A stretch of 6,509 nt of DNA, taken from positions 1 to 6,509 of the forward strand of contig CAZCYE010000083.1 in NCBI GenBank assembly GCA_964502775.1, in the 5' to 3' direction. This document shows, piece by piece, positions 1 to 5,764 of the stretch. The stretch comes from CAZCYE01 sp964502775. GTDB taxonomy: Bacteria; Actinomycetota; Acidimicrobiia; IMCC26256; PALSA-555. The notes under the pieces were generated by a model that saw nothing but the letters and a program-made list of their open reading frames with translations, did no database searches and was not told where the DNA came from. Position 1 is the stretch's first letter; each line of letters begins with the position of its first letter. Position numbers and translations under genes: made by a program.

Positions 1-37
1 GCTAGTCGAGGTCCGCGGCGCGCCCCGGGCGTCGGCG

Positions 38-1084
38 TCATCGGCCGGCCAGACCCTTCTTGAGGCGCGCGATGGCGTCCACCGGCCCGGGATCCACGTC
101 GTTGTCCAGCGCGAGGTACGTGCTCGCCCACGTTCCCAGGTACACGAGATCGAGGAGCTGGGCGAGGCGACCTTCGCCCTCGGCTGTCACCTCCAGCACG
201 TGCGCGAACACCTCCTCGAGGATCTCGATCGTCGCCGCGATCCGGGCGCCCGATGGCCCGGACTCGAAGTCGTGGCGCAGCGTGACCAGCGTGAACACCT
301 GGCGGGTCACATCGCCGTGCTGGCCCCAACCCGCGATCTCGTTGTGGTCGAGCTCGGGGAACGACGACCAGAACGCCGGGGCCTTGGCGTTCTCGTTCAT
401 GTCGGTCTTGAACCGGTACGCGGCCACGCCCCCCAGGAGCCCGGAGCCGTAGACCAGTGGGATCGTGCGGCCGATCTCCCGGGCGAGCTCGCGCGCAGGG
501 TTGGCCGCCCCGCTCACCGCGGGATTGCACGCGGCGCGGCGGCGCTCGAGTTGCACGACGGCGTTCGCCAACTCGTCGAGAGCACCGGGCAGCAGGCCCA
601 CGCGCTCGAGGGTCACGAGCAGAGGTGCGACGAGCGCACCGAGCGCGGCGCGGGGCTGGAGTCCCTGGGGGCACGGCGCGTGAACCAGACCATGAGTGCG
701 GGCGAGCTCAGCCAGTGCGCCGCCCGACGAGACGGTCACGAGCGGGGCGCCTGCGGCGATCGCGTCATCGGCCATCGCCAGCGTCTCGGCCGTATCACCC
801 GAGTACGAGACCGCGAACACGAGGGTCCCGGGCCCAACGAAGCGCGGGAGCTCGTGCTGCTTCACCGTGATCACCGGCACCGGCAGCGTCACCCCCACCG
901 CCCGCAGGATGTCGCCCGCCACCCCCGATCCCCCCATCCCGGCCACGACCACGTGGTCGATCGCGGGCTCGCGCCCGAGCCCGCCGAGATCGAGCTCGGC
1001 CGCCGCCGCGTGGGCATCGGCGAGCTGCTCGGGGAGGCTGGCGACGGCGTCGACGAACCCGAGCGAGTCGAGCGGCGTACTCAC
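38..1084 (-). CDS. Bifunctional phosphoglucose/phosphomannose isomerase-type SIS-domain protein
   Basis: A 348-residue cytosolic sugar-phosphate isomerase with two SIS domains and the bacterial/archaeal PGI/PMI C-terminal domain (PF10432 type). Sugar-phosphate binding motifs are GMGGSGVAGD (49-58) and SYSGDTAET (93-101), with QPR (143-145) matching the active-site arginine region. E231 (NENAK) and H247 (LDHNEI) lie 16 residues apart, the same spacing as catalytic Glu203 and His219 of the Pyrobaculum aerophilum PGI/PMI. K342 or K343 near the C-terminus is the likely counterpart of its Lys298. The enzyme should interconvert fructose-6-phosphate with glucose-6-phosphate or mannose-6-phosphate, supplying the mutase encoded upstream. 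The GTG start at 1084 overlaps the preceding TGA by four bases. The protein is somewhat longer than the roughly 300-residue archaeal enzymes. Some actinobacterial homologues in this position are annotated only as SIS-domain proteins, so activity is inferred from conserved residues. Confidence 0.88.
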   Translation of the reverse strand: MSTPLDSLGFVDAVASLPEQLADAHAAAAELDLGGLGREPAIDHVVVAGMGGSGVAGDILRAVGVTLPVPVITVKQHELPRFVGPGTLVFAVSYSGDTAETLAMADDAIAAGAPLVTVSSGGALAELARTHGLVHAPCPQGLQPRAALGALVAPLLVTLERVGLLPGALDELANAVVQLERRRAACNPAVSGAANPARELAREIGRTIPLVYGSGLLGGVAAYRFKTDMNENAKAPAFWSSFPELDHNEIAGWGQHGDVTRQVFTLVTLRHDFESGPSGARIAATIEILEEVFAHVLEVTAEGEGRLAQLLDLVYLGTWASTYLALDNDVDPGPVDAIARLKKGLAGR

Positions 1085-1320
1085 GGTGCGTCGAAGGTCG
1101 GCGTCACTCCGTCGGCCGCGGCCTTGGCCACGAGCCGGTCGTGCTCGGCGTCGCTCACGGTCTCGGCCTCGTCGACCAGCATCACCGGGATGTCGTCACG
1201 AACCACGTAGCGGCAGCGGAGGCGCGGGTTGTACAGCGATTCCTCATCGGCGAAGTAGAGCAGCGGCCCCTTGTCCTGCGGGCAGGCGAGGATCTCGAGC
1301 AATCGGGGATCGAGGGTCAC
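1081..1320 (-). CDS. Trm112-like family protein (YcaR-like), cysteine-depleted
   Basis: A 79-residue protein of the Trm112/YcaR family (PF03966 type). The family signature is clear: LLEILACP (7-14) and the later RDDIPVMLVDEAE (41-53), matching the usual LLEIhACP and hRDGIPVML segments. Eukaryotic and archaeal Trm112 is a zinc-binding activator of methyltransferases; the role of bacterial relatives is poorly known. The expected second cysteine of the CPxC knuckle is D16 here (CPQD). Only C13 and C36 remain, so a classic four-cysteine zinc site is absent. The start chosen is GTG 1320, placing the LLEI motif at the usual distance from the N-terminus; the open frame continues upstream into the mutase gene but has no better start. 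No Shine-Dalgarno sequence lies close to it. Its TGA overlaps the GTG of the next gene by four bases (GTGA), indicating translational coupling. Small proteins of this type commonly sit between the mutase and the isomerase in actinobacteria. Confidence 0.85.
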   Translation of the reverse strand: MTLDPRLLEILACPQDKGPLLYFADEESLYNPRLRCRYVVRDDIPVMLVDEAETVSDAEHDRLVAKAAADGVTPTFDAP

Positions 1321-1349
1321 CGGGTGATCGTACGCTGCGGCCTCGCCCC

Positions 1350-2726
1350 TCAGGCCGGCTCGCCGCCGACGAGCTCGAGCACCTCGGCGGTGTGCGCTGC
1401 GCACGCGGACTCGTCGGCCGCTTCGAGGTTGAGGCGCAGCAGTGGCTCGGTGTTGCTCGGCCGCAGGTTGAACCACCACGCCCCCACGTCCACGGTCAGC
1501 CCGTCGAGGTGATCCAGCGCCGCGCTCGCGTAGGCGTCGGCGACGGTCTGGATCACCGCGCCCGGGTCTCGCACCCGCCGGTTGATCTCTCCCGACGCCG
1601 CGTACCGCTCGTAGGGCTTGCGGAGCTCGGAGAGCGGACGCTGCGAGCGCGCGAGCGCCTCGAGGATGACGAGTGCGGCGATGAGGCCCGAATCGGCGCG
1701 GTAGTTGCGACGGAAGTAGTAGTGCCCGGAATGCTCCGCCCCGAAGATGGCGCCGGTGTCGGCCATCACCTGCTTGATGAAGGAATGGCCGACCCGGGTG
1801 CGCACCGGCGTGCCACCGAGCTCCCGGATCACCTCGGGCACCGTCTTCGAGCAGATCAGGTTGTGCACCACGGTGCGGTCCTCGACGGGCGCACCGGCGG
1901 GCAACCGCTCGAGGATCGACGCGGCCACGATCGCGGTGGTGAGCGATCCCGAGAGGGGCTGGGCGAGGTCGTCCACGAGGAACACGCGGTCGGCGTCGCC
2001 GTCGAACGCGAGACCGGCGTCCGCGTCGGTGTCGAGCACGAGGCGCGCGAGGTCCTCGAGGTTCTCGGGCTGGATCGGATCCGCGGGATGGTTGGGAAAC
2101 GTGCCGTCGAGCTCGCCGTAGAGCACGGTGAGCTCGACCGGGAGCCCTGCGAACACGGCGGGCACCACGAGGCCCCCCATGCCGTTGGCGGTGTCGGCGA
2201 CGATCCGGAGGCCGCGCAGCGCGTCGATGTCGACGAACGACCGTACGTGTGAGACGAAGTCGCCCAGGAGATCACGCCGCTGGACCGTGCCCGGCTCGTC
2301 TCCCCGCTGCACCAGCCCGCCGGCCACCATGTCCTTGATCTGGACCAGACCGCTCTCGACGCCCACGGGAGCGGCCCCGGCGCGGCACAGCTTGATCCCG
2401 TTGTACCGCGCGGGGTTGTGGCTGGCGGTGAACATCGCGGCCGGGGAATCGAGATGACCCGACGCGAAGTACACGAGGTCGGTGGACGCCAACCCCAGAT
2501 CGATCACGTCGGCACCGGCGAGCGCGGCACCCTCGGCGAACGACGCGGCCAGCGGCTCCGACGACGGCCGCATGTCGCGGCCCACGAGCACGCGGGCCGC
2601 GCCCGTGAACTCCACGAAGGCGTTGCCGACGAGGCGGGCCACGCCCTCGTCGAGCTCGTCGGGATACAGACCCCGGATGTCGTAGGCCTTGAAGATCGCG
2701 TCGAGCGACGACGGCGCCGGGCTCAC
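1350..2726 (-). CDS. manB: Phosphomannomutase/phosphoglucomutase (alpha-D-phosphohexomutase)
   Basis: A 458-residue cytosolic enzyme that interconverts hexose-6-phosphate and hexose-1-phosphate, feeding GDP-mannose and other nucleotide-sugar synthesis. All four active-site elements of the phosphohexomutase superfamily are visible: the phosphoserine loop TASHNP (100-105, S102 phosphorylated), the Mg-binding loop DGDADR (242-247), the sugar-specificity loop GAEHSGH (329-335) and the C-terminal phosphate-binding loop RPSNTEP (422-428). The N-terminus (IFKAYDIRG, 11-19) is typical and the length is normal for a four-domain PMM/PGM. The specificity-loop sequence fits the bacterial PMM/PGM subgroup; mannose versus glucose preference cannot be settled from sequence. 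The start is GTG at 2726. No ribosome site precedes it and the frame is closed upstream, so translation probably depends on coupling to the upstream genes. The Trm112-like gene starts 29 bases after the stop. The symbol is given by family and context. Confidence 0.93.
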   Translation of the reverse strand: MSPAPSSLDAIFKAYDIRGLYPDELDEGVARLVGNAFVEFTGAARVLVGRDMRPSSEPLAASFAEGAALAGADVIDLGLASTDLVYFASGHLDSPAAMFTASHNPARYNGIKLCRAGAAPVGVESGLVQIKDMVAGGLVQRGDEPGTVQRRDLLGDFVSHVRSFVDIDALRGLRIVADTANGMGGLVVPAVFAGLPVELTVLYGELDGTFPNHPADPIQPENLEDLARLVLDTDADAGLAFDGDADRVFLVDDLAQPLSGSLTTAIVAASILERLPAGAPVEDRTVVHNLICSKTVPEVIRELGGTPVRTRVGHSFIKQVMADTGAIFGAEHSGHYYFRRNYRADSGLIAALVILEALARSQRPLSELRKPYERYAASGEINRRVRDPGAVIQTVADAYASAALDHLDGLTVDVGAWWFNLRPSNTEPLLRLNLEAADESACAAHTAEVLELVGGEPA

Positions 2727-2743
2727 GAGCGAGCAGCGTTCAT
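2723..2743 (-). other. Possible six-codon coupling mini-ORF (MNAARS)
   Basis: ATG at 2743-2741 overlaps the TGA stop of the membrane-protein gene (ATGA, 2743-2740). Six codons later its own TGA (2725-2723) overlaps the GTG start of the mutase gene (GTGA, 2726-2723). It fits a relay in which a terminating ribosome restarts, reads six codons, stops and restarts again at the mutase. No Shine-Dalgarno sequence precedes either start, which agrees with reinitiation. Whether it is translated is not shown; it may be only a by-product of the 17-bp duplication. Confidence 0.35.
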
Positions 2744-2760
2744 GAGCGAGCAGGGTTCAT
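2727..2760 (-). repeat. 17-bp imperfect tandem duplication at a gene junction
   Basis: On the minus strand, ATGAACCCTGCTCGCTC (2760-2744) is followed directly by ATGAACGCTGCTCGCTC (2743-2727); they differ at one base. The first copy encodes the C-terminal MNPAR of the membrane protein and most of its last serine codon. Its stop codon is made with the first bases of the second copy. The second copy ends immediately before the GTG start of the mutase gene. Because 17 is not a multiple of three, the duplication shifts frame, yet both copies read as MN(P/A)ARS followed by TGA. Confidence 0.9.
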
Positions 2761-5337
2761 GGGCGGTCCGTTCGAGCCGGGAGCTCGGGACTCGGGCGGC
2801 GGCAGGGCCGGCCCCGCAGGCAGGGTACCCGCACGCCGCCGCCGCGGGACGAGCACCAGCGCCACGAGGCCGGCGAGGCCGAGGAGCGTGAGGAGAAAGC
2901 CCACCCATTCCACTCCGGTGCGCCCGAACTCGAGGCGGACGTCGCGCCCGGTGGGCACCACGACCATGAAGTTCGGCGTCGCCCGGTACGGGCCGCGCGC
3001 GCCCTGGACACCCCAGTTCGGGTAGTACGACGTCTTGACCAGCACGGGGACGCCCGGACGCGACACCCGGAACGACACGAAGTCGTCGCCGGCGCGAATG
3101 CGGCTCACCTCCACGTCGTCGAGCTCGACCTTCGGGAGCTCGAGCGCGCCACCGGCACCGGTGCGCTGCCAGGACGCCAGCCCTTCGTCAACGAGCGGGC
3201 GGTCGAGGGCCCCCCGGTCGTCGAACCACGGGACGGCGATGCAGTCCTGCCACGTCGCGAGCTCGTCGAGATCCAATGCACTCACACCCTTGTCCACGAG
3301 GCGACGGCGACACGCGGCCTCGCCGGCCTCGTTGGGCTCGCGGACCACCACGGGCTGATACCGCAGCGGCGTCACCAGCGCGGCATCCGGGACCCGGTAG
3401 ATGCTCCAACCCTGGGGCGCGAGCCCGTCACGATCGTCCGTCGTGGCCACGCGGCGGAGCGTGGGGTCGGCGTCGGCGCGCTGGATGGCCTCGGTGGAAT
3501 GCGCCACGAAGTACCGCGTCCCCATCAGCTGCAGGTAGCGAACCCCCAGGGCGAAGTCGTCGAACGTGCGGTACGGCACTCCGCGCACCGGGTTCGACGC
3601 GTTGCCGGGGCCCGACAGGGTCGCCACCGCCATGAAGAGGTACGGGGTGGTGGCCGAGGCCTCGTAGTACACGCCCTCCATCGACGGGTGCCGCCCGTCG
3701 GTCCAGTACGGCAACAGCATGAGCGCAAGCGGCGTGCCATAGCTCCCGAGCGCGCTCCCCCCTTCCCAGAGCACCCGTCCGGGCGGGAGGGCATCGATCG
3801 CGTCGATGAGGCCGCGGTACTCGCGGAAGGACTTGGGCTGGCCGCGCACACCTGCCGTCTCCTGGCCGAGCGTGTCCTCGAACCCGGCGTAGTTGTAGGC
3901 GACCCATGACGGCAGGAAGTTGTTGCAGATCACCAGCGACGGCTCGAGCGCGGCGGCGGTCGTGGCATTCACCCCACCATCGCTACACAGCGGCTCGCCG
4001 GGAGCGGGGGGATCGGGGGCGATGTCGACGAGGGCGGCGATGGCGAGGATGCTCACGAGGGTGCTGGCGGTGACGACGCGGACCGGACCGAACCGGTTCC
4101 CCGCCACCGGATCACGCGCCCCGCGTGCCCGCCGCGCCGCCAGCGCGTCCACGAGCCAGCCGACCAGCCAGCCCACGCCGCGCACGATCTCGGCCGCGCC
4201 GAGCGCCAGCACCAGGAAGACCATGAGGTACCAGAACGGCAGCACGCGCAGGTTCCACACGGGTGAATCCAGCAGTCCGTCCCAGAGGTGGAAGACGAGC
4301 CCGGTGGCGATCGTGATCCCGGCGACGATGAGCGTGCTCGTGCGCCGGCTGATGACCGCGGCGGCGAGCCCGGCGACGAGCGCGATGCCGCCGAGCACAC
4401 CCGCGCCCCACTCCCACGGCCATGGCCCCCCCGGGACCCACAGCTCCGACGGGAAGAGATACTCGGCGTGCTCGGTGATGGCGCCGTACCGCATGTCCGT
4501 GGTGAGCCCGAGGTTCGCCAGCAGCGGGAGCGTCCATACCGCGGTGAGCAGGGCACCGACCGCGCCGATGGCGAGCGATCGAGGAAGGTTGCGCTGCGGC
4601 CTCGTGCCCAGCCACACCACCACGGCGCCGATGACCGCGAACGCGGTCACCACGATGTGGCTCATGACCGTGAGCGCGAGCAGGACCGCGGGTAGCCAGA
4701 GCGCGCGCTGCGTGCGCAACGACCACGCGAGAGCACCGAGGAAGCACAGCGCGAGCGCGAGCGCGATGGTGAAGGAGAACTCCCCGGCGAGCGTGCTGGC
4801 CAGGTTGCCGCCCATGATGTCGAGGTTGTGCGAGAGCGAGTTGCCCGGCTCGCCCGCGAAGAACAAGAAGCCGGTCGCACCGACCGCGAAGGCGGCGGGG
4901 ACCGGCGGCGGCGCGTTGATGCCCCGGCCGAACACGTAGCCCCCCACGGGCAGCAGCAAGGGGCCCAGCGCGGTTCCGAGCTTGAACGCCACGTTGTAGG
5001 GCATCACGAGATCGAGCGCGACGATGACGAGCGACGGGAACGGGAAGTAGAACTGCCCGGCCGGGAACCCGGCGTAGAAGTCAGGTGACCAGCCGCTGAG
5101 CCGCCAGGGCAGCAGGTGGTCGGCCAGGAAGTCGGGCCACCACACGTGGGCCCCGGTGTCGCCACCCGACGCGGTGGTGTCGCTGAAGAGGAGCCCCGGG
5201 CGCAGCTCGGTGAAGACGAACGCCACGCACGCGGCCAGGATCAGGAGCCCGACCCACCGCTCGATCTGGTCCCAGGCCGCGCCGGGAGGCTTCCCGGGCG
5301 CGCCTGGAGCGTCACGCGCCTCGGTGGTGGACGACAT
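2740..5337 (-). CDS. Large multi-pass membrane protein, PTPS-related/YfhO-like, probable GT-C glycosyltransferase
   Basis: An 865-residue membrane protein. After a short polar N-terminus, about a dozen hydrophobic segments follow (roughly 28-45, 100-138, 146-162, 187-206, 213-242, 256-275, 311-350, 365-385, 421-439). A large, probably extracytoplasmic domain spans about 441-810, then comes a last membrane helix (811-831) and a basic, proline-rich tail. The first outer loop has GGDTGAH (58-64) followed by SPDFYAGFPAGQFYFPFP (84-101). This layout is shared by PTPS-related and YfhO-like membrane proteins and resembles the GT-C fold, where an acidic residue in this loop is catalytic; D60 is the candidate. 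GGNLASTLAGEFSF (176-189) also looks family-typical. The YYPNW stretch (771-775) resembles the C-terminal region of YfhO-like proteins. It probably transfers a sugar from a polyprenyl-phosphate donor outside the membrane; donor and acceptor are unknown. ATG 5337 lacks a good ribosome site, but an in-frame stop 33 bases upstream leaves no earlier start. It stops 13 bases before the mutase gene. Confidence 0.8.
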   Translation of the reverse strand: MSSTTEARDAPGAPGKPPGAAWDQIERWVGLLILAACVAFVFTELRPGLLFSDTTASGGDTGAHVWWPDFLADHLLPWRLSGWSPDFYAGFPAGQFYFPFPSLVIVALDLVMPYNVAFKLGTALGPLLLPVGGYVFGRGINAPPPVPAAFAVGATGFLFFAGEPGNSLSHNLDIMGGNLASTLAGEFSFTIALALALCFLGALAWSLRTQRALWLPAVLLALTVMSHIVVTAFAVIGAVVVWLGTRPQRNLPRSLAIGAVGALLTAVWTLPLLANLGLTTDMRYGAITEHAEYLFPSELWVPGGPWPWEWGAGVLGGIALVAGLAAAVISRRTSTLIVAGITIATGLVFHLWDGLLDSPVWNLRVLPFWYLMVFLVLALGAAEIVRGVGWLVGWLVDALAARRARGARDPVAGNRFGPVRVVTASTLVSILAIAALVDIAPDPPAPGEPLCSDGGVNATTAAALEPSLVICNNFLPSWVAYNYAGFEDTLGQETAGVRGQPKSFREYRGLIDAIDALPPGRVLWEGGSALGSYGTPLALMLLPYWTDGRHPSMEGVYYEASATTPYLFMAVATLSGPGNASNPVRGVPYRTFDDFALGVRYLQLMGTRYFVAHSTEAIQRADADPTLRRVATTDDRDGLAPQGWSIYRVPDAALVTPLRYQPVVVREPNEAGEAACRRRLVDKGVSALDLDELATWQDCIAVPWFDDRGALDRPLVDEGLASWQRTGAGGALELPKVELDDVEVSRIRAGDDFVSFRVSRPGVPVLVKTSYYPNWGVQGARGPYRATPNFMVVVPTGRDVRLEFGRTGVEWVGFLLTLLGLAGLVALVLVPRRRRAGTLPAGPALPPPESRAPGSNGPPMNPARS

Positions 5338-5466
5338 CGTCCCAGCCTGCCAGCCGGCGGTGCCGTCCTCGCATCACATGAGCGACGTGGGCTCGCGTCG
5401 GGCCCCGACCGGGTGCTGCCCGCCGCGAACGGGGGAGAACGGGGCGGGAACGAACGCGGGACGTGC

Positions 5467-5634
5467 TCAGGCGCTGCGAGCCAGGTCGAGAACCTCGTGC
5501 AGGGACACGTGGTCCCCGTCGTCCTCCCACGTCCTGGCGTCACAGGTGCCGCAGCACCGGAAGACGAGATCGCGGTCCGCGACGCACATGCGGATCTCGA
5601 TGAGAACACCCTTGGAACACGATGCACAGCGCAT
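5467..5634 (-). CDS. Small putative zinc-ribbon protein, 55 residues
   Basis: A short protein with a treble-clef or zinc-ribbon layout: C3-x2-C6 near the N-terminus and C28-x2-C31 after a 21-residue, strand-rich spacer. Two further cysteines are C17 and C27. The middle (IEIRM, DLVFRC) reads as beta strands. The C-terminus has a W36, an acidic turn and a probable short helix ending LDLARSA. Start choice is firm: ATG with GGGAGG seven bases upstream and no other start codon in the open frame. Codon third positions are about 80% G or C, which fits coding sequence here. Similar tiny CxxC/CxxC proteins occur in actinobacteria, but I assign no function. Metal binding is likely from the cysteine spacing; a nucleic-acid or protein-binding adaptor role would be a guess. 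It lies 129 bases upstream of the large membrane-protein gene and just downstream of the sigma-28-like promoter candidate. Confidence 0.8.
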   Translation of the reverse strand: MRCASCSKGVLIEIRMCVADRDLVFRCCGTCDARTWEDDGDHVSLHEVLDLARSA

Positions 5635-5641
5635 CGAAACG

Positions 5642-5647
5642 CCTCCC
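5642..5647 (-). promoter_or_regulatory. Strong Shine-Dalgarno sequence (GGGAGG) of the small zinc-ribbon gene
   Basis: GGGAGG reads on the minus strand at 5647-5642, 7 bases before ATG 5634. It is the best ribosome site in the window and decides the start of the 55-residue gene. The same frame has TAG at 5700-5698 and no ATG, GTG or TTG between that stop and this ATG. Confidence 0.8.
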
Positions 5648-5648
5648 A

Positions 5649-5675
5649 GTCGTGATCGCCGCGATGGCCGCGATC
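5649..5675 (-). repeat. Three 9-bp near-repeats in the zinc-ribbon gene leader
   Basis: On the minus strand the leader contains GATCGCGGC (5675-5667), CATCGCGGC (5666-5658) and GATCACGAC (5657-5649) in direct tandem, ending two bases before the Shine-Dalgarno run. The first two differ by one base; the third matches the first in seven of nine positions. The outer GATCGC (5675-5670) and GCGATC (5659-5654) are also inverted repeats that could form a six-pair stem with a 10-base loop. This could be an operator, an RNA structure, or simply low-complexity GC-rich sequence. Confidence 0.35.
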
Positions 5676-5697
5676 GCCCGTTCGATTGCCCGCCCCC

Positions 5698-5726
5698 CTA
5701 TCGGCCGATCCCGGCGAAACCTTGAG
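5698..5726 (-). promoter_or_regulatory. Candidate sigma-28 (FliA/WhiG-class) promoter
   Basis: On the minus strand, CTCAAG (5726-5721) is followed after 15 bases by GCCGATAG (5705-5698). The sigma-28 class consensus is TAAAGTTT, 11 bases, then GCCGATAA. Here the -35 side reads TCAAGGTTT, 11 bases follow, and the -10 side matches 7 of 8 positions. Transcription would begin roughly 5-10 bases past the -10 box, leaving a leader of about 55 bases before the ATG at 5634. The site lies in the non-coding gap after the protease gene and points at the zinc-ribbon gene. In a GC-rich genome a chance match is possible, and no sigma factor or flagellar gene lies in the window. Confidence 0.45.
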
Positions 5727-5764
5727 CGGCCGCCCGGCCCTGCCACATTCGGGGATTGGTGCCG

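Noticed and set aside
1..37. Short end region after the isomerase stop, considered for a terminator or the start of a next gene
   Set aside because: It has only a GGCGCGCC palindrome, no stem with a T-run, and no ATG or GTG start on the minus strand.
200..1210. Plus-strand open frame of 336 codons opposite the isomerase gene
   Set aside because: Its Arg/Glu/His-rich composition is that of a reversed GC-rich gene, it shows no recognisable motif, and it fully overlaps a gene with clear catalytic residues.
696..2252. Long plus-strand open frame of 518 codons opposite the mutase, the Trm112-like gene and part of the isomerase
   Set aside because: It is antisense to three well-supported genes, its translation is low-complexity and Arg/Ser/Pro-rich with no domain, and long antisense frames are expected at this G+C content.
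4150..4180. Short repeat within the membrane-protein gene encoding GWLVGWLV
   Set aside because: It is a 12-base coding repeat inside a membrane helix, where such Gly/Trp/Leu/Val runs are ordinary.
3920..4939. Plus-strand open frame of 339 codons opposite the membrane-protein gene
   Set aside because: It is a shadow of the hydrophobic minus-strand reading frame; its translation is Ser/Thr/Ala/Pro-rich without domain character.
5397..5409. Small palindrome (GTCGGGGCCCGAC on the minus strand) in the gap before the membrane-protein gene, considered as a terminator
   Set aside because: The stem is only five pairs with a three-base loop and no T-run follows, so it does not make a credible intrinsic terminator.
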